Shown piece by piece: positions 45,597-54,690 of a stretch of 64,000 nt of DNA; the stretch's first letter is position 1; every line of letters starts with the position of its first letter. The stretch is from positions 2,170,001 through 2,234,000 of the forward strand of contig NZ_CP016094.1 in NCBI RefSeq assembly GCF_001746835.1. The letters are read 5' to 3'. The notes beneath the pieces are model-generated. The model worked only from the letters and a program-made list of their open reading frames with translations, had not been told where the DNA came from and did not search any database. The stretch is from Lacunisphaera limnophila (GTDB taxonomy: Bacteria; Verrucomicrobiota; Verrucomicrobiia; Opitutales; Opitutaceae). Made by a program: the position numbers and the translations under genes.

Positions 45597-47092
45597 GAGG
45601 CACCTCCGGTCAGGATGGCGTGGAAGGCGGGGGATTGGAGGGCCGGCCGGATCCAGTCCAGCAGGGTGTCGGGGCTAAGCCCGAGATAGATCGTGGCGCC
45701 GAGGAGGAGCAGGGCCCCAGCCTTCTCCGGCCAAGTGATCGGAGGCAGGGGATCCACGGGGGTGACGCAGAGGTCCGGCCCGGTGCGGCCGAAGAACGAG
45801 ACCTGGATGGCGCGGAGGGTGAACGCGGCGGCGATCAGCACCCCGCTGGCGGCGGCGACAGCCCAGATGGGGTTGGTCTGCCAGGTGCCGATGAGGATGG
45901 TGAGCTCCGCCGGGAAACCGCTGAAGCCCGGCAGGCCCATGGAGGCGAGGCCGGCGAGGACGAAGACCACGGCGGCAAAGGGCATGAGGCGGTGGAGCGG
46001 CAGGGCGCGCAGGGCGGCGAGCTGGCGGGTGTGGGTGCGCTCATAGACCATGCGGCCGACAACGGCGAAGAGCAGGCCGGCAATGACGCCATGGGAGAAC
46101 ATCTGGAAGACCGCGCCGCTGAGGGCGGCGGGGTTGGCGGCCGCGAGCCCGAGCATCACGAAGCCCATGTGGCTGACGCTGGAGTAACCGATGACGAACT
46201 TGAAATCGTCCTGCACGAGGGCCACGAGGCCGGCGTAGAGGATGCCGATAATGGCGAGCCAGGCGATGGCGGGCTGGAGCAGCAGGAAGGCATCGGGGGA
46301 GAGGGGGAGCGCGACGCGGAGGCAACCGTAGGCGCCGAGCTTCATCACGACACCGGCGAGCAGCATGGAGGCCCCGGTGGGCGCGGCGACGTGGCCGGTG
46401 GGCGCCCAGGTGTGGAGCGGGAACATACCGGCGAGGGTGGCGAAGCCGAGGAAGACGAGGGCGAAGATGCCCGTCTGCGAGGCCAGGTCGAGGTGGCCCG
46501 TGGCGGCGATGAGCTCCGGGAAGCCGAAGCCGGTGGCGCGGCCGGCGGCGTAGGCCCAGAGCATACCGGCGAGGACGAGCGCGCTGCCGGCGAAGGAGTA
46601 GAGCACGAGCTTCATCGCGCCGTATTCGCGGTTGGTGGAGCCCCAGTTCGCGATGAGGAAATACTTCGGGACGATGGCGATCTCGTAGAAGACGAAGAGG
46701 ACAAAGGCGTCGGCGCTCAGGAACACGCCGTAGACGCCGCCGATGAGGGCGAGGTAGAGGGCGAAGAACTCACCCGTGCGGTGGTTGATGTTCCAGGAGA
46801 AGAGCACGCCGGCGGTGGTGGCGAGGCCGGTGAGGACGAGGAGGGTCAGGCTGATGCCGTCGGCCGCGAGGTGGTAGTTGATGCCGAACTCGGGGATCCA
46901 GGGGACGTTCACCAGGGTCTGCAGCGCGGTGACCGGCACGAAGCGGGCGGCGGCGACCAGGGTGATGCCCCAGGCGGTGAGGGCAGTGAGCAGGGCCACG
47001 ATCCGGGCCGCCCCCGCCGAGCGCGTCCCGGCCACGAGCGCGAGGGCCGCGCCGGCGAAGGAGACGTAGATGGTGCAGGGCAGGGCGTTCAT
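45593..47092 (-). CDS. nuoM: NADH-quinone oxidoreductase subunit M (second copy)
   Basis: Antiporter-like subunit, 499 residues. VFYEIAIVPKYFLIANWG and MFPLHTWAPTGHVAAPTGAS are the conserved segments; the channel Glu (YEIA) and Lys (VVMKLGAYG) are intact, so it should pump. It is a different protein from the neighbouring nuoM (e.g. PLHTWAPTGHV vs PFHAWLPPTYA), so the pair is an old duplication. The ATG at 47092 (MNALPCTIYV) overlaps the upstream nuoM by ATGA; the longer frame upstream lies within that gene. See the finding on two NuoM subunits. Confidence 0.92.
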   Translation of the reverse strand: MNALPCTIYVSFAGAALALVAGTRSAGAARIVALLTALTAWGITLVAAARFVPVTALQTLVNVPWIPEFGINYHLAADGISLTLLVLTGLATTAGVLFSWNINHRTGEFFALYLALIGGVYGVFLSADAFVLFVFYEIAIVPKYFLIANWGSTNREYGAMKLVLYSFAGSALVLAGMLWAYAAGRATGFGFPELIAATGHLDLASQTGIFALVFLGFATLAGMFPLHTWAPTGHVAAPTGASMLLAGVVMKLGAYGCLRVALPLSPDAFLLLQPAIAWLAIIGILYAGLVALVQDDFKFVIGYSSVSHMGFVMLGLAAANPAALSGAVFQMFSHGVIAGLLFAVVGRMVYERTHTRQLAALRALPLHRLMPFAAVVFVLAGLASMGLPGFSGFPAELTILIGTWQTNPIWAVAAASGVLIAAAFTLRAIQVSFFGRTGPDLCVTPVDPLPPITWPEKAGALLLLGATIYLGLSPDTLLDWIRPALQSPAFHAILTGGAS

Positions 47093-48615
47093 GGCAGGGT
47101 GGCCGCCCAGGAGGTGACGAGCGGGTTGATCAGGCCGGTAAGGAGCTGCGGGAAGAGACCGAGGGCGAACATGAGGACGAGGAGCGGCAGGAGGGTGACG
47201 ATCTCGCCGGCGTCGAGGTCGCGGAAGCCGATGCCGGCCCCGGCGGCGGGGCCGTGGAAGACGCGCTGCCAGAAAGTCAGCAGGAAAAGGGCGGTGGCGA
47301 GGAGGCCGAGGGTGGCGATCGCCGCGGCCCACGGGGCGAGGCCGAAGACGCCGCGGAAGATGAGGAACTCGCCGACGAACCCATTGAGGCCGGGCAGGCC
47401 CAGGGAGGAGAACAACGCGACGCCACAGAAGCCCGCGAACACCGGTGCGGCGGAGCGGACACCGCCGAAGTCATGCAGGCCCCGCGAACCGCTGGAGCGC
47501 GACTCGAGCACGCCGACGCAGAAGAAGAGCGCGGCGGCGGAGAGGCCGTGGTTGAAAACCTGCAGGATGGTGCCGCTGAGCGCGGCGGTCGCGGCCGCGG
47601 GATTGGCCGGGCCGGCGGCGGCGACGGCGAAGAGGGCGAGCAGGCAGTAGCTGAGGTGGTTGATGGAGGAGTAGGCGACCAGGCGCTTCAGGTCGGTCTG
47701 CTTCATCGCGGCGAAGGCCGAGAGCACCACGCCGGCGAGGGCGAGCCAGAGGAGCGGGGTGGCCGCGGCGTGCAGGGGCGCGGGGAAGAGCGGCCAGAGG
47801 ATGCGCAGGAAACCGTAGACGCCCATCTTCGACATGACGCCCGTGAGGAACATGGAGGTGCCGGTCGGCGCCTCGGCGTACGTCGGGGGCAGCCATGCAT
47901 GGAACGGGAAGAGCGGGACCTTGACGGCGAGGCCGAGGAGGACGCCGAGGAACACGGCCTGCGGCCAGATGCCGCCGACCAGGGCCAGTTTCTCCGCTAT
48001 CAGCCCGGCGCGGGCGAGGGCGGCCAGTTCGATGAAGTCGAAGGTGCCGGTGGCCGCGTAGAGGGCGGCGAAGCCCAGCAGCATGAAGGCGCTGCCGCCG
48101 ATGGTGTAGACCACGAACTGGTAGGCCGCGCGCGAGGCGCCGGGGCCGCCCCAGAGCTTGATGAGGAAGAAGGCCGGCACGAGGCTCAGTTCCCAGAAGA
48201 CGAACCACGGAAAGAAATCGAGGGCGAGGAAGACGCCGAGCGCGCTGCCCTGGAGCAGGAGGAAGAGGGCGCCGTGGATGGCGGGGCAGCGCAGGGAGCG
48301 CGTGGTGCCGAAGAGGGCGAGCGGCGAGAGGATGCCGGTGAGCAGGACCAGCACGAGGCTGAGGCCGTCGAGCCCGACGTGGTAGTGGACGTTGAGCGCG
48401 CGGATCCAGTCGCATTTCTCGACGAACTGCAGGCCGGTGACCGTAGGGTCAAAACGGGCGAGCGCGATCCCGCCGAGGATGAGCGTCGAAAGGCTGAATA
48501 GGGCCGGGAGGAGCCGGGCGAGCTGCGGCGACAGGGCGCGGCGAAACACGAAGACGAGGAAGGCCCCGATCCACGGGGTGAAGATGATCCAGGACAGGAG
48601 GGCAGGCTGGTTCAC
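47089..48615 (-). CDS. nuoM: NADH-quinone oxidoreductase subunit M (first copy)
   Basis: Antiporter-like subunit, 508 residues. WFVFWELSLVPAFFLIKLWGG and FPFHAWLPPTYAEAPTGTSMFL are the standard NuoM segments, with the channel Glu (WELS) and Lys (MSKMGVYG) kept. Closest to the common NuoM. Overlaps nuoL by ATGA upstream and the second nuoM downstream, so the order L-M-M-N is fixed in one transcript. Confidence 0.94.
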   Translation of the reverse strand: MNQPALLSWIIFTPWIGAFLVFVFRRALSPQLARLLPALFSLSTLILGGIALARFDPTVTGLQFVEKCDWIRALNVHYHVGLDGLSLVLVLLTGILSPLALFGTTRSLRCPAIHGALFLLLQGSALGVFLALDFFPWFVFWELSLVPAFFLIKLWGGPGASRAAYQFVVYTIGGSAFMLLGFAALYAATGTFDFIELAALARAGLIAEKLALVGGIWPQAVFLGVLLGLAVKVPLFPFHAWLPPTYAEAPTGTSMFLTGVMSKMGVYGFLRILWPLFPAPLHAAATPLLWLALAGVVLSAFAAMKQTDLKRLVAYSSINHLSYCLLALFAVAAAGPANPAAATAALSGTILQVFNHGLSAAALFFCVGVLESRSSGSRGLHDFGGVRSAAPVFAGFCGVALFSSLGLPGLNGFVGEFLIFRGVFGLAPWAAAIATLGLLATALFLLTFWQRVFHGPAAGAGIGFRDLDAGEIVTLLPLLVLMFALGLFPQLLTGLINPLVTSWAATLP

Positions 48616-50636
48616 CGGGCACCTCCCAGGATCACGAGGATGAGGAGGAACACGAAGCCGAGGGCGAGGGTGCGGAGGTAGCCGTGGGCTTCGCCGGTCT
48701 GGGCCTTCGAGTAGGCGACGCCGGTGCCGCGGAGCTTGGCGCTGGTGGCGTCGAAGCCGGCATTCAGGCCGGCCTCGTCATTTTCGCGGCTGACCACGCC
48801 CGTGTAGACCCCGAGCTGGGCGAGGAAGCGGACGGCGCCGTCCCACGCGTAGGTTTCCAGGAAAGTGCAGAAGCTGGCGAAACCGGAACTGAGGCGGCCG
48901 AACGTGGCGGCGTAGAGTTCGTCGAAGCCGAGGCGGTTGGCCAGGGCGGCGATCACGCCGGGGGCGCGGGTGGCGAGCGGATCGGGTGATTCGGCGCGAG
49001 CACGCGGGCGGCGGCCGTAGAGGGCCCAGCCGGCGCCGATGCCGATCGCGACCAGCAGCACCGAGAGGCCCATGAGGCCGGCGCCTTCCAGCAGGGAGTG
49101 GCCGTGGACCTCAGTTTGGCCGAGGAGGGTGGCGTCGAGCCACGGCCAGGCGGGGGTGTTGATGAAGGCGAGGAGGATGGTGCAGACCGCGAGCACGACG
49201 AGCGGCAGGGTCATGGCCGGTTTGTTCTCGTGGGCGTGCTCCGAGGCGTGGGACCGGGGTTTCCCGAAGAAGGTCTCGGCCATCAGGCGGGTGTTGTAGA
49301 AGGCGGTGAGGACCACGCCGACGACGGCGGCGTAGAAGGGGATATGGGAGACCTGCCAGCCGTGGGCGGCGTGGAGGATGGCTTCCTTGGACCAGAAACC
49401 GGAGAAGAACAGCGGCGCGCCGACGAGAGCCAGGGTGCCGATCGTGAACGTGAGGAAGGTGATCTTCATCTTGTCGGACAGGCCGCCGAGCGAGCGGATG
49501 TCCTGCTCGTGGTGGGCGGCGTGGATGACAGAGCCGGCGCCGAGGAAGAGGAGGGCCTTGAAGAAGGCGTGGGTCAGCAGGTGGAAGATGGCCGCAACCC
49601 AGGAACCGACGCCGAGGGCGAGCATCATGTAGCCGAGTTGGGAGACGGTGGAGAAGGCGAGGATGCGTTTGATGTCGTTCTGCGCGACGGCGATCAGCGC
49701 GCCGAGCAGGGCGGTGATGGCGCCGATGAAGGCGACGACGGTGAGGGCGTGGATCGGCACCTCGGTGAGGCCCTGGTCGGCGGCCATGAGGGGGAAGACG
49801 CGGGCGATGAGGAAGACACCCGCCGCGACCATGGTGGCGGCGTGGATGAGGGCGGAGACGGGGGTCGGGCCCTCCATGGCGTCGGGCAGCCAGACGTGGA
49901 GCGGGAACTGGCCGGATTTGCCGACGGCACCGCAGAAGAGCAGGAGACCGATGGCGGTGGAGGCGGCGAGACCGCAGGGCAGGAGCTGGGCCAGCTGGGC
50001 GAGGGAGGCGGACTCGAGGAAACCCGCGCCACCGTCATAGAAGAGGAGCGTGCCCTGGGAGTCCTGCAGCCAGAGCAGGCCAAGGAGAAAGCCGAGGTCG
50101 CCGATGCGCGTCGTGATGAAAGCCTTCTTGGCGGCGGCCGCGGCGGAAGGTTTGTGGAACCAGAAACCGATCAGCAGGTAGGAGGCGAGGCCGACGAGTT
50201 CCCAGCAGACGAAGAGGAGGAGGAGGCTGTTGGCGACGAGCAGGCCGAGCATCGCGGCGGCGAAGAGGCTGAGGAAGCAGAAGAACTGCTTGAAGTTCGC
50301 GTCTTCCTGCATGTAGCCGGTGCTGAAGACGAAGATCAGGAAGCTGACGAAGGTGACCATCACGCACATGAAGGCGGTGAGCGGGTCGAGCAGGAAGCCG
50401 AGGCGGAGGGTGGTCGCGCCGAGGTCGAACCAGGAGAAATTGAAGACCTGGTGGGCGGCGGGATCGGCGAGCGCGCCGGCGAGGGCGAGGCAGGAGAGGA
50501 GGAAGGCGCCCGCCATGGCCGCGAGGGCGGCGCCGGCAGCGATCGTCCGACCGGAGCGGGGCACCAGTGCTCCGACGGCCGCCGCGGCGAGAGGCAGAGC
50601 GGGAATGAGCCAGAGGTGTTGGGCGGCCAAAGTCAT
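48612..50636 (-). CDS. nuoL: NADH-quinone oxidoreductase subunit L
   Basis: Distal antiporter-like subunit with the long lateral helix, 674 residues (E. coli NuoL 613). CWELVGLASYLLIGFW, FPLHVWLPDAMEGPTPVSAL and HAATMVAAGVFLIARVFP are conserved. The extra length lies in the C-terminal part, where the lateral helix would have to span one additional subunit if both NuoM copies are in the same complex. A last hydrophobic segment (LRTLALGFVFLLILVILG) anchors the helix end. Confidence 0.95.
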   Translation of the reverse strand: MTLAAQHLWLIPALPLAAAAVGALVPRSGRTIAAGAALAAMAGAFLLSCLALAGALADPAAHQVFNFSWFDLGATTLRLGFLLDPLTAFMCVMVTFVSFLIFVFSTGYMQEDANFKQFFCFLSLFAAAMLGLLVANSLLLLFVCWELVGLASYLLIGFWFHKPSAAAAAKKAFITTRIGDLGFLLGLLWLQDSQGTLLFYDGGAGFLESASLAQLAQLLPCGLAASTAIGLLLFCGAVGKSGQFPLHVWLPDAMEGPTPVSALIHAATMVAAGVFLIARVFPLMAADQGLTEVPIHALTVVAFIGAITALLGALIAVAQNDIKRILAFSTVSQLGYMMLALGVGSWVAAIFHLLTHAFFKALLFLGAGSVIHAAHHEQDIRSLGGLSDKMKITFLTFTIGTLALVGAPLFFSGFWSKEAILHAAHGWQVSHIPFYAAVVGVVLTAFYNTRLMAETFFGKPRSHASEHAHENKPAMTLPLVVLAVCTILLAFINTPAWPWLDATLLGQTEVHGHSLLEGAGLMGLSVLLVAIGIGAGWALYGRRPRARAESPDPLATRAPGVIAALANRLGFDELYAATFGRLSSGFASFCTFLETYAWDGAVRFLAQLGVYTGVVSRENDEAGLNAGFDATSAKLRGTGVAYSKAQTGEAHGYLRTLALGFVFLLILVILGGAR

Positions 50637-50656
50637 GAAGGATTCTCCGCGGAGGT

Positions 50657-50968
50657 TCAGCCTTTCAGGCTGTTGGCTTCCTGTAGCCGGATGGTTTTAC
50701 GGTGGCGGTGGATCGCGATGACGAGGGCGAGGCCCACGGCGGCCTCGGCGGCGGCGACGGCGATGGCGAAGAGAACGAACATCAGGCCGGTCCCGGCGTC
50801 GGGGTGCGGGCCGTAGCGCCAGAAGGCGATGAAGTTGAGGTTGGCTGCGTTGAGCATCAGCTCGATGCCGAGCAGCACGAGGATGGTGTTGCTCCGGGCC
50901 AGGGCGCCGATCAGGCCGACGCAGAAGAGCAGGCTGGAGAGGAGGAGGCAGAGCTGCAGGGGGCTCAT
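50657..50968 (-). CDS. nuoK: NADH-quinone oxidoreductase subunit K
   Basis: Small membrane subunit, 103 residues, three hydrophobic segments, with the conserved Glu in [15 protein letters not shown] and a second in [11 protein letters not shown] that carry the proton path. Overlaps nuoJ by ATGA; 20 bp before nuoL. Confidence 0.95.
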   Translation of the reverse strand: MSPLQLCLLLSSLLFCVGLIGALARSNTILVLLGIELMLNAANLNFIAFWRYGPHPDAGTGLMFVLFAIAVAAAEAAVGLALVIAIHRHRKTIRLQEANSLKG

Positions 50969-51474
50969 GGGGTGTCCTCCGGTTGGTCGACGGCCGCGAG
51001 GACGACGGCGCCGAGCAGGGCGACGGTGAGCAGGACGCCCACGATTAGGAGGGCGGGGGCATAGGGGCCCATGAGGAGGGCGCCGATCTGCTGGACGGAA
51101 AGCGTGGGGGTGGCCGCGGGGAGATGAACATCGAGCGGGCTGCCGAGAATCGCGCCCACCAGCAGGCCGCCGACGCCGCCGGCGACGATGAAGGCGAGGA
51201 CGGCGCGCTTGAGGGAGTCATAGCCGACCGGGGCGCTGGTTTCGCCCTGCCGGGTCAGGAGGACGGCGAAGAGCACGACCATCGAGACGGCGCCGACGTA
51301 GACCAGAATCTGGGCGAAGGCCACGAACTCGGCCCCGGCCCAGAGATAAAAAGCCGCGATGCCGGCCCAGGCGCCGACAAGCAGGAGGGCGCTGTGGATG
51401 AGGTTGCGCGACAGCATCGCCGCCGCGGCGGCGCCGAGGATGACGAGGGCGATGATAAGGAGCGCGAGCATCAT
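50965..51474 (-). CDS. nuoJ: NADH-quinone oxidoreductase subunit J
   Basis: Membrane subunit, 169 residues, about five segments; [42 protein letters not shown] is the family core with the conserved Tyr/Gly of the pi-bulge helix. Overlaps nuoH and nuoK by ATGA, so it is co-translated with both. Confidence 0.94.
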   Translation of the reverse strand: MMLALLIIALVILGAAAAAMLSRNLIHSALLLVGAWAGIAAFYLWAGAEFVAFAQILVYVGAVSMVVLFAVLLTRQGETSAPVGYDSLKRAVLAFIVAGGVGGLLVGAILGSPLDVHLPAATPTLSVQQIGALLMGPYAPALLIVGVLLTVALLGAVVLAAVDQPEDTP

Positions 51475-52694
51475 GACGCGTAGCGGTAGGTGCGCGGGGC
51501 GCGGTCACCGCTGAGGCGGCGGCCGAGGATGAGGAAGGGAACGACCACGATCGCCGCGGAAACGGCCCAGCGCACGAAGACCAGGGGACCGGACCAGCCG
51601 GCGGTCAGCGCCCAGAAGGCGGCGTTGGCGAGGTTGAGCAGCGCGAGCGGCACGAGGAACTGCCAGGAAAGACGGGTGAGCTGGTCGATGCGGAGGCGGA
51701 GGAGGGTGCCGCGGATCCAGATAAAGAAGACGATCATGCCCGCGAGCTTCATCATAAACCAGAGGTAGGACGGGATGAACTCGAGGAAGGCAAAGGGCGC
51801 CTGCCAGCCCCCGAGGAAGATCGTCACGCCGAGCCCGCTGAGGGCGGTGAGGCCGAAGTACTCGGCCATGAAGAAGAGGGCGTATTTGAAACCGGAGTAT
51901 TCCGTGAGGTGGCCGGCGATGAGCTCGCTCTCGGCCTCCGGGAGATCGAAGGGCGAGCGGTTGCTCTCGGCCAGGGCGGCCACGAGGAAGATCAGAAAAC
52001 CGGCGAAGCCCCACGGGGTGAACACGTGCCAGTGGGGCAGGACGCCGAAGGTCCAGCCGGACTGGGCGACGGCGATGTCCGGGAGAGACAGGGTGCCGAC
52101 GACGAGGACGACGGGAACGACGGAGAGGATCAGCGGCAGCTCGTAGCTGATGAGCTGGGCGAGGGCGCGCATGGCGGCGAGCAGCGAGTATTTATTCCGG
52201 CTGCCCCAGCCGGCCATGAAGATGGCGAGCTCGGTGGCCGTGCCGGCGGCGAAGAAGTAGAGGAGCCCGGCGTCGAGCTCGACGGGGATGAGGTGGCGGC
52301 CGAAGGGCAGGACGGCGAAGCCGAGGAGGGAGAAGGCGACGATGACGACAGGGGCGAGGAAGTGCAGGACCTTGTCAGCGGCGTCAGGGACGACGTCCTC
52401 CTTGGTCAGGGCCTTGACGGCGTCGGCGAAAGGCTGGCTGAGGCCCCAGAGCTTGTGCTTCAGGTGGAAGGGCAGGATCGAGAGTTTCGGCAGGCCGGCG
52501 CGGTTGGGGCCGAGGCGGTTTTGCAGGCGGCCGAGGAGCTTGCGCTCGGCGATGGTGGTGAAGGCGAAGAAGAGGCCGAACACGGTCAGGATTACCGCGA
52601 TGGAGAGCAGGTGATGGACGAGCCACTGGAGGACGTCGGGGAAGAGGGCGACGATCCAGTCGCGCACGATGAGCGGGAGGGTTTCGAGGCTCAT
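51471..52694 (-). CDS. nuoH: NADH-quinone oxidoreductase subunit H
   Basis: Quinone-site membrane subunit, 407 residues, eight segments. ERKLLGRLQNRLGPNRAG, LAESNRSPFDLPEAESELIAGHLTEYSG and WIRGTLLRLRIDQL are the conserved loops lining the quinone cavity. It sits directly after nuoI; in most operons nuoEFG would lie upstream of nuoH, and these are missing here. Confidence 0.95.
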   Translation of the reverse strand: MSLETLPLIVRDWIVALFPDVLQWLVHHLLSIAVILTVFGLFFAFTTIAERKLLGRLQNRLGPNRAGLPKLSILPFHLKHKLWGLSQPFADAVKALTKEDVVPDAADKVLHFLAPVVIVAFSLLGFAVLPFGRHLIPVELDAGLLYFFAAGTATELAIFMAGWGSRNKYSLLAAMRALAQLISYELPLILSVVPVVLVVGTLSLPDIAVAQSGWTFGVLPHWHVFTPWGFAGFLIFLVAALAESNRSPFDLPEAESELIAGHLTEYSGFKYALFFMAEYFGLTALSGLGVTIFLGGWQAPFAFLEFIPSYLWFMMKLAGMIVFFIWIRGTLLRLRIDQLTRLSWQFLVPLALLNLANAAFWALTAGWSGPLVFVRWAVSAAIVVVPFLILGRRLSGDRAPRTYRYAS

Positions 52695-53422
52695 GGGGTG
52701 GGCCCGCCTTCGCCCTGCGGGCTACGGCGCGGTTCGTCCAGTGGCTTCGCCACAGGCGAAGCGGGTTGGGATGCAGCCGGCTTCGGTGCGGCCGATCCGG
52801 GGTCAGCGACCCCGGCTACAGGGGTGGGGGCTGCCGGTTTGGGTGCAGCCGCGGCGGCGGCTTTCGCTGCGGCTGCCGCTTTCGCTTTTTCCTCGGCGGC
52901 CACGCGCTCGGCGGTGAGGCGGGCGTCGACCTCGGCGGCTTCGTCGGGGCGGATCGAGTGGAAGTAGGTGTTGGGCTTGGCGAGCTGCTCGCGGTTGAGC
53001 AGGAGGCCCTCGAAGCGGTTGGTGGCGGCGACCTCGAAGACGTGGTCCATCTTGATGGCGTCGAACGGGCAGACCTCGACGCAGAGCTGGCAGCTCATGC
53101 AGACGGCGGTATCGATGGCGAAGACGGCAGGGTAGATCTGGGGCTTGCCGGTGGCGTCGGGCTTCTTGTCCTTGCTCTTCTCGATGTAGATGCACTGCGG
53201 CGGGCATTCCTTCTCGCAGATCTGGCAGGCGACGCAGCGGAGCGTGCCCATCGGGTCGGTGGCGTTCTCGGTGACGAGGAAGGGGAAATTGCGGTAGGCC
53301 GCCGGCAGTTGGGCCGGGACGTCGGGGTATTCCTGGGTGACCAGCCGGGCCGGGTCATGGTAGCTCCCCACGAAATTTTTCGCGGTGATGGCCAAACCTT
53401 TGAGGATACCGGTGCCGAGCAT
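52691..53422 (-). CDS. nuoI: NADH-quinone oxidoreductase subunit I with an Ala/Pro tail
   Basis: Electron-transfer subunit, 243 residues. Two [4Fe-4S] clusters: C63-C66-C69-C73 (CVACQICEKECP) and C108-C111-C114-C118 (CMSCQLCVEVCP). The conserved part ends near residue 160. The rest is a charged helix (ARLTAERVAAEEKAKAAA) and an Ala/Pro tail; residues about 201-210 and 222-240 are encoded by REP-like palindromes. The tail lies at the end of the protein, so the clusters are unaffected. Preceded by a 101-bp spacer that interrupts the tight operon spacing, flanked by AT-rich repeats. Confidence 0.93.
   Translation of the reverse strand: MLGTGILKGLAITAKNFVGSYHDPARLVTQEYPDVPAQLPAAYRNFPFLVTENATDPMGTLRCVACQICEKECPPQCIYIEKSKDKKPDATGKPQIYPAVFAIDTAVCMSCQLCVEVCPFDAIKMDHVFEVAATNRFEGLLLNREQLAKPNTYFHSIRPDEAAEVDARLTAERVAAEEKAKAAAAAKAAAAAAPKPAAPTPVAGVADPGSAAPKPAASQPASPVAKPLDEPRRSPQGEGGPTP
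52705..52764. repeat. REP-like element inside the 3' end of nuoI
   Basis: Outer arms CTTCGCC (52708-52714) and GGCGAAG (52755-52761), inner hairpin GTGGC-TTC-GCCAC (52741-52753), and CTAC (52722-52725, GTAG on the minus strand). It is almost identical to the element in nuoC at 54736-54795. Translated in the nuoI frame it gives SPVAKPLDEPRRSPQGEGG. Confidence 0.75.
52797..52819. repeat. Single REP-like palindrome in nuoI
   Basis: CCGGGGTC-AGC-GACCCCGG (52797-52815) followed by CTAC, which reads on the minus strand as GTAG then the palindrome. Encodes PVAGVADPGS of the nuoI tail. Confidence 0.6.
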
Positions 53423-53427
53423 GGGAG

Positions 53428-53519
53428 GAAAAAGGAAGAAGGAAGAAGTAAGAGGGAAGAAAGCGGAGGGAAGGAAGGGGTGGGGTGTTTCTTAATTCAT
53501 CCTTCTTAATTCTTAATTG
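53428..53519. repeat. AT-rich inverted repeat arms in the nuoD-nuoI spacer
   Basis: A purine run containing GGAAGAAGTAAGAG starts next to the nuoI start codon, and CCTTCTTAATTCTTAATTGG lies next to the nuoD stop. Same arrangement as at 754-898: one arm touching a start, the opposite arm touching a stop. The interior is not alike. Confidence 0.55.
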
Positions 53520-53523
53520 GTTT

Positions 53524-54690
53524 TCAGCGGTCGACCTCGCCGAGGACGATGTCGATGGAGCCGAGGATGACGACGGCGTCGGCGATGGTGTGGCCGAGAG
53601 ACATTTCCTCGAGGAGGGTGAGGTTGATGAGGGACGGCGGGCGGACGCGGTAGCGGTAGGGATTCGGGCTGCCGTCGCTGATGAGGTGGAAGCCGAGTTC
53701 GCCCTTGGGGCCCTCGAGACGGCCGTAGGCCTCGCCGATTTTCGGGCGGAAGCCGCGGAGCTTGGCCTTGGGATCCATGATCGGGCCGGCGGGGAGGTCG
53801 CGGAAGGCCTGCTGGAGGATCTTCACGGACTCGCGCATCTCGAGCACGCGCATCATGTACCGGTCGTAGGTGTCGCCGTGGGCGCCGAGAGGCACGCGGA
53901 AGTCGAAGCGCGGGTAAAAGCCGTAGCCGTCGACCTTGCGGATATCGTAGTCCACGCCGCTGGCGCGGAGGCCGGGGCCGGTGATGCCGGCGTTGATGGC
54001 CTGCTGGGCGTTGAGGCGGCCGATGCCCTGGGTGCGGGCGAGCATGATCTCGTTGCCGGTGAGCATCGTCTCGTACTCGTCGAGGAAGCGGGGGAAGTTG
54101 TTGACCAGGGCCGAGGCGGCGGCGAGCCACTCGGGGGTGGGATCGACGCGGCAGCCGCCGAAGCGCTGGTAGTTGCACATCATGCGGGAGCCGCTGAGGG
54201 ACTCGAAAAGGTCGAGGATCTTCTCGCGCTCGCGGAACGCGTAGAGGAGCGGGGTGAACGAGGTGCCGAGGTCGTTGAAGAGGAAACCGACGAGGCACAT
54301 GTGGTTCACCAGGCGGGTGAGCTCGGCCATGATGACGCGGAGGTACTGCGCGCGGTCGGGGACGGGCTGGCCGGCGAGCTTCTCGACCGCGAGGGCATAG
54401 GCCCAGTTGTTCGACATCGAGCAGAGGTAGTCGAGGCGGTCGGTGTAGGGCATCGACCCGAGATAGCTGGTGCCCTCGGCGATCTTCTCGTGGTTGCGGT
54501 GGAGGTAGCCGAAGACGGGCTTGAGCTTGACGATGCGCTCGCCGTCGAGGGTGACGACCATGCGGAACACGCCGTGGGTGGACGGGTGCTGGGGTCCCAT
54601 GGAGACCTCGAGGAGGTCGCCGTGGAACTCGTCGTGCACGGCGCGGACGAGGGGGCCGGCGGCGGCGCCCATGGCGGGGAAGAGGCTCAT
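53524..54690 (-). CDS. nuoD: NADH-quinone oxidoreductase subunit D
   Basis: 49-kDa-type subunit that forms the quinone site with NuoB, 388 residues. GPQHPSTHGVFR (32-43) holds the two quinone-site His (His35, His39), and FELFESLSG-like (LDLFESLSGSRMM), GRLNAQQAIN, LRASGVDYDIRK and the C-terminal LGEVDR fit the family. Encoded separately from nuoC (not fused). Overlaps nuoC by ATGA. Confidence 0.95.
   Translation of the reverse strand: MSLFPAMGAAAGPLVRAVHDEFHGDLLEVSMGPQHPSTHGVFRMVVTLDGERIVKLKPVFGYLHRNHEKIAEGTSYLGSMPYTDRLDYLCSMSNNWAYALAVEKLAGQPVPDRAQYLRVIMAELTRLVNHMCLVGFLFNDLGTSFTPLLYAFREREKILDLFESLSGSRMMCNYQRFGGCRVDPTPEWLAAASALVNNFPRFLDEYETMLTGNEIMLARTQGIGRLNAQQAINAGITGPGLRASGVDYDIRKVDGYGFYPRFDFRVPLGAHGDTYDRYMMRVLEMRESVKILQQAFRDLPAGPIMDPKAKLRGFRPKIGEAYGRLEGPKGELGFHLISDGSPNPYRYRVRPPSLINLTLLEEMSLGHTIADAVVILGSIDIVLGEVDR

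Noticed and set aside
45620-47650. Long plus-strand open frames antisense to nuoM and its neighbours (also around 47.3-48.5 and 49.1-50.8 kb)
   Set aside because: Highly charged Glu/Gly-rich composition typical of antisense frames to membrane proteins; no motif seen.
45593-48615. The two nuoM genes as a recent tandem duplication or assembly error
   Set aside because: The proteins differ throughout, including in conserved loops, so this is not an assembly artefact or a recent copy.
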